Numbered from the stretch's first letter, positions 33,464-44,277 are shown. The stretch: 64,000 nt of DNA from Sycobia sp. Sy_11 (GCA_018907035.1 JACCIC010000299.1:124001-188000), one strand, 5' to 3'. Notes: generated by a model from the letters alone, not told the origin. Translations and numbers: made by a program.

Positions 33464-34121
33464 TATATCCAACATCCAAGATTTCTTTTCATACTAAAAA
33501 CGTATAAAATATAAAATCGTATTCTTCATTATATATAAATGTTGCTTTTAAAGAATTCTTATCTTCCCTGTACGAATTTTTATTGATCAAAAAAATATAA
33601 AATTATTAAATTATTTTTAATTTAATTTATTAAATTATTGAAGCCTTATATATTGTGTACATATATATAGTAAAACTATTTGAGAAACAAATGGTTACCG
33701 TAGCTTTATATCATTAGAATCCAATAAAGTCTTTATGGATGCACGCCTGTTATAAACTATGCGTCCAAATAATTTTATTACCATGCATCGAAGCTATTTA
33801 GAGGGGCCTGCGTGCAAACATATACAATTCGATCACTCCTGCCTTTTAGAAACATCTGCAACCTAGTATATTGGTTTTCGATTATTTACGAACTCCACAT
33901 TGTCGTTTTTTCGAATGAAGAAGTTCTGAGATCTTATGTTTTTTGAACGTGAACTTGAACGTGACCAATATTTAAGGATGGTTGTCATACCGTGAATTCA
34001 TAGTCTTATAGATTTCTTAACGTGATACAGTGTTTAAATCGTCTATATATGTGTACTATAGTTTCAGTCATTATAATCAAAGAATAACGTAACACCGTTA
34101 GTTTTTATCATTATAATTACA
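32768..34121. other. AT-rich stretch with B-like terminal words
   Basis: No gene was recognised. The patch 33195-33370 contains GAATCC/GATTTCC-rich words like the subterminal regions of families B and E and may be a relic. A (TA)n tract lies at 33413-33470. The 400 bp before 34122 could hold the promoter of the small gene, but no element can be named. Confidence 0.4.
33413..33470. repeat. (TA)n microsatellite
   Basis: TA repeats with one GT interruption. Confidence 0.95.
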
Positions 34122-35046
34122 ATGAATAATATGAAAGAAATTTCAAAAGGCAGAAAGCGAAAATATCGTGCTATTCGAAATAAAGTACATGATGAACTCA
34201 TGTTTGCAGAAAAGAAAAAAAAATAGTAAGTACAATAATCTAGAATTTAAAAAATTAATTTTTATTTATGACTTATTTTGTTTATTACATTAAAAAAGTG
34301 GAGACCGATAATACTTTCGAATATCGAACCAACAATAATAACACTTCTCAGAATATTTCAACAATTCAAGAATTTGATTGCGAGAAAGACGAGAACCATT
34401 CTGATACTCGTACTATAGAACTTGAGTCACTTTATCCGAAATTTGATCATATAACAAACATAGAAAAACTCGTGGGGTCAAATGAACATAATCTTTTGAC
34501 CAATAAAGGACATCAGTACATGGACACTGTTTGATTTCCAATTAAAAGAGGATATGGAATTAAAAAAAAGTTTTGTAAGTAATATATTAATTTTATATAT
34601 TATATTTTAATTAAAAATAAATTATTTCATCTTATTGACTGTTTCATTCTAACTAAAAATTTTTTTCAAAGAATGCAACAATCAAACATAATTTAGATAG
34701 AAGTGGGAACAATGTAACAAAAAGTATCAGCAATATTTTAAGAAAAATTTTTACAAAAGATTTAATTTCGAGTTTTACTGCTGTGGAGAAAGTTCCCAAT
34801 AAGACAATGATTTTTAAGGAAACAAATTGTTATAAAATGATTCTAGGTAAATAAAACTCCATAAAAAATTAAGATATTTTAATAGTACAATAAATAATTA
34901 TTGATGATGTTTTACAGATGGAATTGTAACTTATCACCGAGATAGACAGGGAGACACTATAACAGAGAGCTGCTTCAACTGTGCCTTGAGTTCCACTTTT
35001 GGGAATTCGAAAGATTGGGGTGGCCGAATAAAGAATTCAACAGAAT
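34122..35046 (+). CDS. Small spliced-looking gene of unknown function (or relic)
   Basis: ATG 34122 opens a basic segment (MNNMKEISKGRKRKYRAIRN) ending at a GTAAGT donor (34226). A second block at about 34300-34530 encodes TDNTFEYRTNNNNTSQN and a stop. A GTAAGT donor lies near 34576, and a TTTTTTTCAAAG acceptor near 34661-34672 leads to a block with NILRKIFTKDLISSFTAVEK. A GTAAAT donor lies near 34848. A TTTTACAG acceptor near 34918 leads to a last block containing SCFNCALSSTFGNSKDWGGR, stopping at about 35046. The spacing and acceptors look spliceosomal. The last two blocks weakly recall the C-terminal domain of DUF4806-type insect proteins. The in-frame stop at 34532-34534 and uncertain first intron suggest a pseudogene or wrong exon choice. 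Confidence 0.35.
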
Positions 35047-35303
35047 AAATATATTATACTAAATAACTAAGTTTATAATTAAATCGAAATAAGTTCTATA
35101 TATATTTTATAAATATTAATCAGAAATTAAAATGTAATTATATTTTTAAATAAATTATCATCTTAGCTAAATAAATCAATAAATTTTCTAATTTGTTTTT
35201 TTAAATGATATTAGTTAATTTTACCCTATAAATATTATTCATTAATTTATTTTTTAAATAATAAATAAGATTCATTATTTTTGACTTAAAAAGTAATGAC
35301 AAA
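35047..35303. other. AT-rich spacer
   Basis: No feature was recognised between the small gene and element C. Confidence 0.5.
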
Positions 35304-35828
35304 CCCTGGTAGAAATCTTGCTATTATTTATAGTTACGAATCTATTAAATAGCTAGCCAAAATAGAATAAATTCTAATAGGTAGAAAATCGACATATTGT
35401 AAAAAGAAAAAATTAGTAAACTCAAGCAACTTCAAAAATAGCTATAAAAAAGGTAAAAACAAGTTTATAAAATATCTAAGTAAATAACCTTTTTTCTAAC
35501 TATTAACTGAGAATCTCAATTTAAATACAAGATTTTAGTTGATTAGCAAAAATTAATTGTTATAGAATAATATGCAATATTGTTTCATTGATTTTATAAA
35601 TAAATATGTAAAATTAAGTACTTTTATTTTGATTATGAAAGAATAACAAAGTTTTCTTATCATTCAATTTTTCATGGCGAAATCATCGGTATTAAATGGG
35701 TATTATAATTAGTGTTGATTTACCTATAAATAGATATTACTAATTAATGCTTCAAGTATGTATATTTCCTATGTATATACTGTGTATATATATATGACCA
35801 CGTGTGCTGTATTAAAGACGTATGTACT

Positions 35829-35896
35829 GCGTTAGCTTAGTTGATAAGGCATTAGCTTGTAATCGTAGGGTTGTGGGTTCGATACTGAGTTAGGTC
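35829..35896 (+). other. tRNA-like module of element C
   Basis: GCGTTAGCTTAGTTGATAAG (box A-like), a possible anticodon loop CTTGTAA, GTGGGTTCGATACT (box B-like) and a T8 run at 35901-35908. The order matches the B module and 53383-53312. The stem complementarity is poor. Confidence 0.55.
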
Positions 35897-35980
35897 AAAA
35901 TTTTTTTTCAGCGGATTAAAACATTTCTTTGTACAATAAAAGTGTTTGCAATATTAATGTGTACTTTAGTATAAAAAATA

Positions 35981-35984
<4 letters not shown>

Positions 35985-36027
<43 letters not shown>
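35985..36027. repeat. (TA)n microsatellite
   Basis: About 43 bp of TA inside element C. Confidence 0.95.
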
Positions 36028-36032
<5 letters not shown>

Positions 36033-36271
36033 TGTAATTAATTAAGAATGCGCTTCCAAAACTCTCCTTATTTTTAAATACAATTACACAAAATCACACA
36101 TGAAACATATATATTTAAATAAATATTACATGTTCTCCTATTTAATATGATAGTGAACAAATATACCTTATTGCTAGCTATATTCATTTGAAACTTCCTT
36201 GAAAATCGAATGGATTTCTAATTAATGGATATCAATTTATACCTTGAAAATCGAATGGATTTCTACCAGGG

Positions 36272-36520
36272 GATCAGGTATATACAAATAATAATCAATC
36301 TTATTTTTATTTATTATATTTTATTAATTATTTAAAATGCTTTATTGGAAAATTAATAGTAAATCAGATAAGGTACTGCCCAGGATTCCTGATCGGAATC
36401 CATTAAAAAAATGGGACATATCTGTTAGGGATCCGGCCCTGATTCACGATCGGAAACTGATTAAATCAAGGGATGCCCTGGCAGTATCCGACGATGATTA
36501 CTAATAAATTTCTTCACGGG
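36272..36520 (-). mobile_element. Fragment of a third TIR family (E)
   Basis: It ends ATTTCTTCACGGG at 36520, the same type of terminus as family B. It has a subterminal region with ATGGGACAT, GATCCGG and GATCGGAA words laid out like the B left end. It lies between the end of C and the duplicated gene fragment, and its other end was not found. Confidence 0.45.
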
Positions 36521-36833
36521 TATAATTACAATGAATAATATGAAAGAAATTTTAAAAGACAGTAAGCGAAAATATCGTGCTATTCGAAATGAAGTTTCTG
36601 ATGAACTCATGCTTGCAGAAAAGAAAAAAAAAGTAAGTACAATAATCTAGAATTTAAAAAATTAATTTTTATTAATGATTTATTTTGTTTATTACATGAA
36701 AAAAGTGGCGACCGATAATACTTTCCAATATCGAACCAGCAATAATAATACTTCTCAGAATATTTCAATAATTCAAAAATTTGATTGCGAGAAAGACGAG
36801 AACCATTCTGATACTCGTACTATAGAACTTAAT
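36521..36833 (+). pseudogene. Partial duplicate of the 34.1-kb gene
   Basis: About 313 bp are nearly identical to 34112-34425, including the ATG (36531) and the GTAAGT donor. The match stops abruptly after the TIRTIEL-coding stretch at 36833. The upstream junction is exactly at the CACGGG end of element E, so the copy lost its promoter region. The 67-codon frame 36675-36878 is part of the second block. Differences from copy 1 include the tract before the donor, where copy 1 has two extra bases. Confidence 0.6.
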
Positions 36834-37082
36834 AAGTTACTTCAAAATTGTCAAAATGAACTTAATAAACATTTATAATTAATTCGTTAAAATAATGATT
36901 AAAGTCAATGAATTTATATAAGACAGCATAATAATGATATAAATTTTTTAGCTAGCTTATGTGTTATACATCGCTTAACCTTGTTTCATGATAAAGTTTA
37001 GTCATCACCACACACGCGCGCGTGCGCGCGCGATATTCCATAACCAATTGAATTGTACTTTTGTCGACTGCCCATATACAAA
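36834..37082. other. Short spacer with a (CG)n/(CA)n patch
   Basis: An alternating CACACGCGCGCG tract lies at 37009-37032. Nothing else was recognised. Confidence 0.5.
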
Positions 37083-37146
37083 TTAGTAAATGTTTTTTTA
37101 TTGGTCTTACAGTCCAATCAATTCAATCTAAAAATCAAATAAAAAT

Positions 37147-37178
<32 letters not shown>

Positions 37179-37380
37179 ACAAAAAAAGAATAAAAATAAA
37201 ATAAAAATTAAAAATAAAAATTAAATTAAAAATGAAATTAAAATTATAATGACAGTCAGACTGTCCTTGTTTACATTCGCCCTCGTAGACTAATCTGAAA
37301 ATAAAATATTAGCTGAAAAAATTCTTTGTTAGTAAAGTGCAGTCTGACTGTCCCCAACACCCTTACCTAATTGAAGACTT

Positions 37381-37420
37381 GTCCAACGTTTCGAGCTCGC
37401 TACGGCTCCTCGTCAGGGAC
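37381..37420 (-). ncRNA. Hammerhead ribozyme core of PLE copy 2
   Basis: On the minus strand: GTCC, the conserved CTGACGAG box, a GAGC...GCTC hairpin as stem II, the CGAAAC box, then GTT and GGAC. GTCC (37420-37417) pairs with GGAC (37384-37381) as stem I. ACGT can only form a two-pair stem III in cis, as in the minimal or dimer-dependent type I hammerheads reported in PLEs. The predicted cleavage is after the U preceding GGAC. It lies about 100 nt downstream of the ORF stop, on the same strand. Confidence 0.7.
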
Positions 37421-37523
37421 TATAATCTAAACCTTATATTCTAATCTATATATACCCATCCCCACCAACAAATTTAGTAAATTAAATATAAATTCCCCCT
37501 CTACACAAATTGTCCAAAACCAA

Positions 37524-38080
37524 TCAATTTAATAAGGAATGATAAACACTGTCCAATCTACCAAACCCTAACATTAAATTCACATTATTTCGATTCCTGG
37601 AAATGTGAATACTTTCAAGACTCTCCCGTTTATACTTATTATGAATACCATGTTCCAAAATATTCACATTCACAAAATCAAAAGAATGTAAAAACTTTAA
37701 ACAATGCTCTTTTAAACGAGAAGTAATATGTGAGCTACGTAAACTATATTTATGCTCATAAATTCTCTTTTTTAAATATCTACCTCTTTGTCCAATATAG
37801 TATTTATCACAATCCATGTAATTAATCTTGTAAACAACTCCTGATTTTAAGCATAAATCATCCTTATTTTTGCAATTATTAAACAATCTACTCCAATTAT
37901 TGCTATTTTTAAAGAAAATTTGAATGTTATATTTCCGAAAATTTCTTTTTATTCTTTCAGACAATCCTCGAACATATGGCAAGACAATAATTTTGCCTCC
38001 GTTAACATCAATTCCTGCACTATGTCTATTTTCGGTATTATCAATGTCAAACAATCTCTCAGCAATTAATCTATTAATAA

Positions 38081-38082
<2 letters not shown>
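37524..38082 (-). CDS. PLE protein C-terminus with GIY-YIG endonuclease, truncated
   Basis: An uninterrupted frame runs from the (TG)n junction to a stop at 37524-37526. It contains the linker IIVLPYVRGLSERIKRNF, then CLKSGVVYKINYMDCDKYY with YIGQ directly after it. This is the G-(V)-VYKI...YYIGQ form of GIY-YIG nucleases in Penelope elements, followed by RGRYLKKRIYEHK and a basic tail. The reverse transcriptase domain is lost by truncation. The enzyme nicks the target for priming. The HTHTHT prefix of the open frame is microsatellite, not protein. No stop lies in the remaining 185 codons, so the insertion is fairly young. Confidence 0.8.
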
Positions 38083-38124
<42 letters not shown>

Positions 38125-38133
38125 GTGCGTGCG

Positions 38134-38197
<64 letters not shown>
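38083..38197. repeat. (TG)n and (TA)n microsatellite pair of B copy 3
   Basis: TG repeats at 38083-38140 pass into TA repeats at 38147-38197. This is the same core as in B copies 1 and 2, on the opposite strand. Confidence 0.9.
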
Positions 38198-38200
<3 letters not shown>

Positions 38201-38347
38201 TATAAACACCCGCAGATCTTTTCAACATGGGAAAGAATTTAAAAAATTGATTTCCTATGTATGTTTTATCTTGTGTTTATAAAATTATTATATTATCTTA
38301 TGTGCTTTACGATTACATGCAAAATATAGTATAGTAATCGCATATTG

Positions 38348-38420
38348 AGTTTTACCGTAATGAATAAATGCGTTAGCTTGCGAATCATAGGGTCGTGGGT
38401 TCGTTACTCAGCGGAGGTCG
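38348..38420 (+). other. tRNA-like module of B copy 3
   Basis: Same order as in B copy 1: a degraded box A, TTAGCTTGCGAATCATAGGG, GTGGGTTCGTTACT as box B, then a T run. Confidence 0.5.
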
Positions 38421-38578
38421 GAATTTTTTTCATCGAATAAAATATTATATGCTCAGCAGAGGTGTTTTAACATTAAAATTTACAATAATTAGTGTATAAA
38501 AAATATATTAATAATTATTAATTGTTTTTGTAAATCGTAATACGTAATAGTCATATAGAAAATAATTTATGAAACCTA

Positions 38579-39865
38579 TTAGGAGTGTGAATAAGTCTTT
38601 CCCGTTTTTTGTAAGAGATGGCGCCACCAATACTGTGCGAGTATTCAATGGTTACATATGGCATAATCAAAGCTTATTCATATGTCAACAATTCCATACT
38701 AACACATTAGTTAAAATTTTTTCGCATCATAAATTTTTTATATCGTGAAAATGTCGAAATTTGAGCCGAGTCGACGTCATTTGCGGGAAGTTTCACTTTA
38801 TTGGTTCAATTTGAAGAAATCTGCTGCCGAGACGCATGGATTGCTTCAGGAGGCTTATGGAGAAGGTTGTGTCGATGATTCAAGTGTTCGCGGATGGTTC
38901 CGACGCTTCAAAAGCGGTGATTTCGACGTGGAAGACAAGGAGCGTTCCGGGCGGCCGCAAATCTTTGAAGATCGAGAATTGGCGACTTTGCTCGATGAAG
39001 ATTCTTGTCAAACGCAAGAAGAACTTGCTGAAGCATTGGGAGTTGACCGAACAACCATTTCCAAGCGTTTGAAAGCCATGGGAATGATCCAAAAGCAAGG
39101 AAATTGGGTGCCGTACGAACTGAAGCTGAGAGACGTCGAACGGCGTTTTTTCACTTGCGAACAGCTGCTTCAGCGACATAAAAGAAAGGGTTTTCTACAT
39201 CGTATCGTGACTGGCGATGAAAAGTGGATACGTTACGATAATCCGAAGCGAAGAAAATCATGGGGACTACCCGGCCATGCATCATCATCGACGGCCAAGC
39301 CAAATATTCATGGCGCCAAGCTCATGCTCTGTATATGGTGGGACCAGCTAGGTGTGGTTTACTATGAGCTTCTGAAACCGAATGAAAGGATCACAGGCGA
39401 GGTCTATCGACGACAATTGATGCGTTTGAGCCGCGCACTGCGAGAAAATCGGCCACAATACTCCGACAGGCACGACAAAGTTATTTTGCAACATGACAAT
39501 GCTCGCCCACATGTTGCACCGCCGGTGAAAACATACTTAGAAACGCTCAAATGGGAAGTCCTACCCCACCCGCCGTATAGTCCAGACGTTGCTCCGTCTG
39601 ATTACCATCTCTTTAGATCGATGACGCATGGCCTGGCTGACCAGCACTTCCATTCCTACGAGGAAGCCAAAAAATGGGTGGATGACTGGATAGAGGCCAA
39701 ACCGGTCGAATTTTTTCACAACGGGATTCGTATATTGCCAGAAAGATGGGAAAAAGTTGTAGCTAGCGATGGCCAATACTTTCAATAATTCATTTGTAAC
39801 CATTTTTTCACAATAAAGGCTCAAAATTTGAAAAAAAAACGGGAAAGACTTATTCACATACCTGA
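38579..39865 (+). mobile_element. Full-length mariner with intact gene
   Basis: The ends TTAGGAGTGTGAATAAGTCT and the mirror of CTTATTCACATACCTGA form TIRs of about 28 bp (GTGAATAAGTCTTTCCCG is perfect in both). TA flanks at 38577-38578 and 39866-39867 match the expected duplication. The length of 1287 bp is standard. It sits inside element B copy 3. Confidence 0.95.
38745..39788 (+). CDS. Mariner transposase, uninterrupted
   Basis: 347 codons with no break. The N-terminal helix-turn-helix pair reads LREVSLYWFNLKKSAAETH and TQEELAEALGVDRTTISKRL. The linker motif WVPYEL replaces the usual WVPHEL. The catalytic aspartates are in VTGDEKWIRYDNP, LQHDNARPH and YSPDVAPSDYHLF. The second and third are separated by 34 residues, the DD34D pattern of mariners. 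The C-terminus is VVASDGQYFQ. It cuts and pastes DNA between TIRs into TA sites. The start at 38745 precedes the family-typical MSKFEPSR by two codons (MKMSKFEP), so 38751 may be the true start. Whether it is expressed cannot be seen. Confidence 0.95.
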   Translation: MKMSKFEPSRRHLREVSLYWFNLKKSAAETHGLLQEAYGEGCVDDSSVRGWFRRFKSGDFDVEDKERSGRPQIFEDRELATLLDEDSCQTQEELAEALGVDRTTISKRLKAMGMIQKQGNWVPYELKLRDVERRFFTCEQLLQRHKRKGFLHRIVTGDEKWIRYDNPKRRKSWGLPGHASSSTAKPNIHGAKLMLCIWWDQLGVVYYELLKPNERITGEVYRRQLMRLSRALRENRPQYSDRHDKVILQHDNARPHVAPPVKTYLETLKWEVLPHPPYSPDVAPSDYHLFRSMTHGLADQHFHSYEEAKKWVDDWIEAKPVEFFHNGIRILPERWEKVVASDGQYFQ

Positions 39866-40199
39866 TATTTAAATGGCATGCGTCACCTAAATACGTAAAT
39901 ATATTTTTTTATTTTAAATAAATAAATATTAAAGAGTCAAAAAATTATTGACTTAATCGAGGAAACAAAATTAGAGTAATTTATTATTGGCTTTATTTCT
40001 AGATTTTCTGATTTGATTTTGTCTAGTTTCTACCTTGGTATACCTAACAAAATCTAAGCTCGTTTCCTATTAAAAATGCTATTAAAAAGTGGGACAAATC
40101 GAAACTAGTATCCGACTAGATTTCCCTTCTGGGTCCGAACATTTGATAAGGAAAACTCACCTGATACTAGTTAGATTCGAGAATAAATTTCTACACGGG

Positions 40200-40272
40200 T
40201 TGTTACTAGGTATCTTCATTTGAAAATACCTTGTTTATACCTTATAAATAGAATGCATTTCTACCAGGGGAG
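40200..40272 (+). repeat. Fragment of element C right end
   Basis: ATCTTCATTTGAAAATACCTTG ... ATGCATTTCTACCAGGGG resembles 36182-36271. It directly abuts the end of B copy 3. Confidence 0.5.
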
Positions 40273-40719
40273 AATATATGTTTTTACACTTATTGTCTAC
40301 AAGTTCCAGCTTACGCTGTATTTAGTCCTTTTATTTTGATAAGTAAATTAATATACATTCTCCCTCCCTCATATATAAATTTCCATTACATGTGAAGCAA
40401 TTTACATACTATAAGTATCAATTCGGCCAAAAAATTTGTATGTATTACGTTGAGAAAATTTCTCATAGCTTTTTACTGAATATAGAAAATTAGATATATT
40501 TAAAAAAGTATTAGTAGATTCGAATAAATATTCAGTTGCCAATATTAATTTAAATAAATTTAATGTAATGTTTTTTATTTTTATATAATTTTAACTACGA
40601 ATTGTTAGTAAGTAAGTACATTTATTTTTTACTACGTATATATGATTCTATAAAAAGTACTTAAACCTTTTGCGAATCAAACATACACAAGTATATATGA
40701 ACATTCGTCTGAGCTGGCC
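40273..40719. other. AT-rich spacer
   Basis: No feature was recognised. Confidence 0.5.
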
Positions 40720-40724
40720 TGGTA

Positions 40725-41122
40725 TTAATACTTTAAGCGGTCTACTTTGAGTGGATGTTCGTGATTCAAGACGCCACATAGTGGCCGCTGGTGAAACTGT
40801 TTGTTAAAACTATTAACTTAATATATTGATGAAAGTAAAAGGATTTTCAATAAAAAACATAGCCTATGTCCTTCCCAAGATCATATAGAATCTATATGTC
40901 AAATTTTAGAGCAATCGGTTTAGTAGTTTTTTTACTTATCGTGTACAAACAAAAATACGCTTTGTCTTTATAAATTAGTATGATATGATATGATATGATA
41001 TGATATGATATGATATGATATGATATAATATGATATGATATGATACGATATGATAGGATATGATAGGATACGATACGATAGGATACGATACGATACGATA
41101 CGATAGGGTACGATACGATATG

Positions 41123-41158
<36 letters not shown>

Positions 41159-41262
41159 CTGTGTGTGTGTGTAGATTCTTTATCGAATTGCCGAGCAGAA
41201 CGGATAACTCGTGCAACTGCTTGCGCTATACAATATCTTCGACATAGACGGGTGTATAATTA
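40725..41262 (-). repeat. Composite repeat (F, pentamer array, CA tract, A end), copy 2
   Basis: This is the reverse complement of 19795-20390: the F block at 40725-40975, the (TGATA/CGATA)n array at 40979-41128, a short TATATA/GTGTGT tract at 41126-41172, and the last 90 bp of family A at 41175-41262. It stops abruptly at GGGTGTATAATT, so the rest of A is missing. Confidence 0.65.
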
Positions 41263-42680
41263 ACGATGAATTAATTTTTTTTATTTATTATAATCAAAAG
41301 CAATGAAACTAAATTTAAATGCATAGAATGAGTATTAAAAATGCTAGTTATAAATCCATATTTTTTTTATAAATATATGTATCAAAGAAGAATAAATTTA
41401 TTTATGTAAATAAAATCTTTTTAAATTAAATAAATAATTTTTTATTGGCAGTATTTTGGTTTCAAAGAAATTTTATTTTTATTCAATACGACTGCTATAT
41501 ATCATATCAAATTAATTCAATATTATAAAATTTAGTTTAAATTTAATAATAAGTGATAATAGTAATAATAATTGCAATAATAATAGTAATAAATAATAGT
41601 AATGGATGCAGTTATTTGTGTAGATTTTTATACGATATGCATATCAGATTCTGACCAAAATTCCGTATACGATACAAGCGTAAAAAATGGGACATTAGCA
41701 TGATCCATATACGATTACCATGACAGATTCCTATTTGATTTACGGTGTACTTACCCAATTCTTTACGGAATCGCATCCAAATTTTTACACGAATTACGTA
41801 ATCAAAAGGGACAGTAAAGATTCATTTCCTTTTTTTGCACCCTTATATAAAAAAAATTTAAATATCAAATTATTACAAAGTTCTGTTAGTTAACACTCAG
41901 CAAGTTAAAACTCTATTATTATATTCATCACACTATAATTACTTTTATAGATACTTAAATTATAAAAAGTTTATTTAAAAACTATCACCTTAATAAGGAA
42001 CAAACAAACAAATATACGCAAACAAATATACAACAAACAACAAACAAACAAACAAAATACAACAAACAAATATATGCAAAACAAACAAATAAACGCATAT
42101 TTTTCAATACAACACATATTTTTTGTTGCAAAAATTTTTAAATACTATTATTTTCCTTTTATTTCTTGTTAAAAAATGTAATTATTATTAACAACTCCAT
42201 TCTGAGTTTGTTATATGATCAAAAAAACTATTTTTATACTTTATTCACTCAATGAAATAAAAGCTACAACAGAATTTTTAGCATGTTGCAAAAATGTATG
42301 ACCGCATACATAACATAACGCAAAATCTGTACGTGTATAGTTTATATATTTATTATTAAAAATCTCTTTATAGCTTCAAATGAGTGCAAAATTGGAAGTG
42401 TACCCTTGCGTGTACGTTTTTTCTTATGCAATTATTAATATAAAAAAATGTTTAATTAAAAAAATTGTTCATATACAAACATTCTTAATTTTTGCTTATG
42501 CGTCGTATTCTTAACAAAAAATAATATAATTTTTAAAAGTTAAATTTTTCATTTTATTATTAACCATTAAGATATTCATTATAGAAAAAAGGACAATTTT
42601 GCACTTTTCTGCTTTCACACTATATAATTACTGTTAAAATATATTTTTAAAAAAATTTTTATTGATTTACAATTTTTCAG
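41263..42680. other. AT-rich stretch with a MITE-like block
   Basis: No gene was found. The segment 41618-41797 starts GTGTAGATTTTTATACG and ends CCAAATTTTTACACG, with an ATGGGACATTAGC interior like the B and E subterminal regions, so it may be a short related MITE. A (CAAA)n-rich patch lies at 42000-42080. Confidence 0.4.
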
Positions 42681-42808
42681 ATCCTACTTAATAAAAATAT
42701 ATGAATAGTTTACTAAGTTTACTTTGACTCATTCTGTACCACAGTGCGCCGTAAGAACGCACAGAAGAAGGTGAGAGTTTTTCGATTGACTGCTGCTCTC
42801 GCTCTATC

Positions 42809-42813
<5 letters not shown>

Positions 42814-42867
<54 letters not shown>
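42814..42867. repeat. (TC)n microsatellite
   Basis: About 54 bp of TC, with a second short TC tract at 42920-42942. Confidence 0.95.
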
Positions 42868-42870
<3 letters not shown>

Positions 42871-42959
42871 CCTATGAAGGACCACGAGTCCTTAGGCTCT
42901 AATAAATACAATTCTAATTCTCTCTCTCTCTCCCTCTCTCTCATTTACTTCTGTATATT

Positions 42960-43199
42960 TTCTACACACGCAAGCTTATGAGCTCCAGAAGAGAAGGCGA
43001 GAAGAATGGCCAGGGAGGGGGAATTTGTTCGTCACTGTTTGTCTTCTCTACACGCTCACTGATACTCAATGCATGAATAAGCGAGAATGGAGCCAACGAC
43101 ACGCCTTCGTCAATTCCTACTCCTCGGCTCCAAGCCGAGTCTTCTCCTCGTTTCTTCCGCACACGGTGACGGTGAGAAAAAGAAGGAGAAAGGGAAAGG

Positions 43200-43245
<46 letters not shown>

Positions 43246-43660
43246 ACGATCGTCTCTCTCGGGCGGGACCCACTGCGGCAGCATTTGCTTGGTCGCCAAC
43301 GGCCCAGTATATGTAACGATGGGCGGCGTTTGTAAGCGGACGAACAAACGGGGCGGTGGAAGCTATCACCGTGCCACATGCACCGATCGTACGTGGTAGA
43401 GGAAGAGGTAGGTTACGTGCAGGCGACCGCACGAGCATCGAATGGACAACTTCTCTTGCCTCGTGCTCCTCTGCTTTCATGAGCAGCTCGACGCAGACGT
43501 GCATAATGGCTTGCGCGCACGAGCGTACTATGTGTCACGAAATGATGCAAAATGGATGATAGCGTCGAGACAAATAGGCGAGAACGACTCGCCTACGTGA
43601 ACACGAATTTCGGAGTCGACATAGATTGCGTGGTTCGATCCGCCTTTAGAATTATTTTGC
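42960..43660. other. GC/CpG-rich island, nature unknown
   Basis: This is a sharply GC-richer block in AT-rich surroundings with a (GA)n tract at 43203-43237 followed by GTGAGTGAGC, a splice-donor-like word. It could be a promoter and first exon of a host gene or a repeat. The ORFs across it (for example minus 42962-43504, 180 codons) are driven by the GA tract and show no motif. Confidence 0.35.
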
Positions 43661-44236
43661 GATGATAATATCTTGCTTATTCTATTATTGCTATGTTTAC
43701 TTTAGATTCTACATTAGTAAAAAAAAAGTTATTTACTAAGCGTCTTTCTAGTTGCAGCATGTGATTGAGCTTCTTCCTCAATGTTTCTGTATTTAAATTA
43801 TATTGTATTCGTGTAGAAATATCGTCGACATATGCGAATTCAATAGAACATAATGGCATCGTCACATCGCATCAGACATCATGGTAATCATATCATATAT
43901 ATTCACACACATCATGATGATCATATCATTACGAACATCTACATCAGTGAGCTGAAAAAGCTGCGCCTTATTTAAATTTATCATTTATCTCTTACATAAC
44001 TTGTAATTTATAATTTATATAATTTTTAAGTTATAAGTTTGTAAGAAACTCTTAAAACTTTTTAAAACTAACCTCAAAAATTTTAATTTTAATTTTTTTC
44101 AATTTTAACTTTAAACTTGATTTTAATTTTAATTTAAATTCTCATCTATCTTAGATTTTCAACTCAAACTAACCTCTCTTAAATTAAACTTATATAATTT
44201 ATATTTGACTTACCTCATTTTTAACTAATTCTATAA

Positions 44237-44277
<41 letters not shown>

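Larger units (their letters stand above)
35304..36271. mobile_element. TIR element family C (968 bp)
   Basis: The ends CCCTGGTAGAAATC (35304) and GATTTCTACCAGGG (36258-36271) are perfect inverted repeats of 14 bp, close in form to the B ends. The interior has no transposase. It includes a plus-strand tRNA-like module (35829-35896) and a (TA)n tract. Near the right end the phrase CTTGAAAATCGAATGGATTTCTA occurs twice. A fragment of the right end recurs at 40200-40272. No clear target duplication was seen. Confidence 0.65.
37083..38082 (-). mobile_element. Penelope-like element, copy 2 (5'-truncated)
   Basis: The 3' end matches copy 1 at 7480 (ATTGGTCTTACAGTCCAAT). The reading frame enters at a (TG)n tract at 38082, so only the endonuclease end of the protein remains, with a 3' UTR carrying a hammerhead core. 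The A-rich tract 37137-37245 lies near the 3' end. Truncation at the microsatellite is typical of incomplete reverse transcription. Confidence 0.8.
38198..40199 (-). mobile_element. TIR element family B, copy 3, truncated and carrying a mariner
   Basis: The left terminal repeat lies at 40187-40199 (ATTTCTACACGGG on plus). The body matches B copies 1 and 2 down to the microsatellite core. There the PLE replaces the right half. It is interrupted by the mariner at 38579-39865. The tRNA-like module is on plus at 38348-38420, followed by TTTTTTT at 38424-38430. Confidence 0.7.

Noticed and set aside
43677..43865. Minus-strand frame with FAYVDDIS, like a reverse transcriptase active site
   Set aside because: No other reverse transcriptase motif lies up- or downstream; the four letters alone are likely chance.
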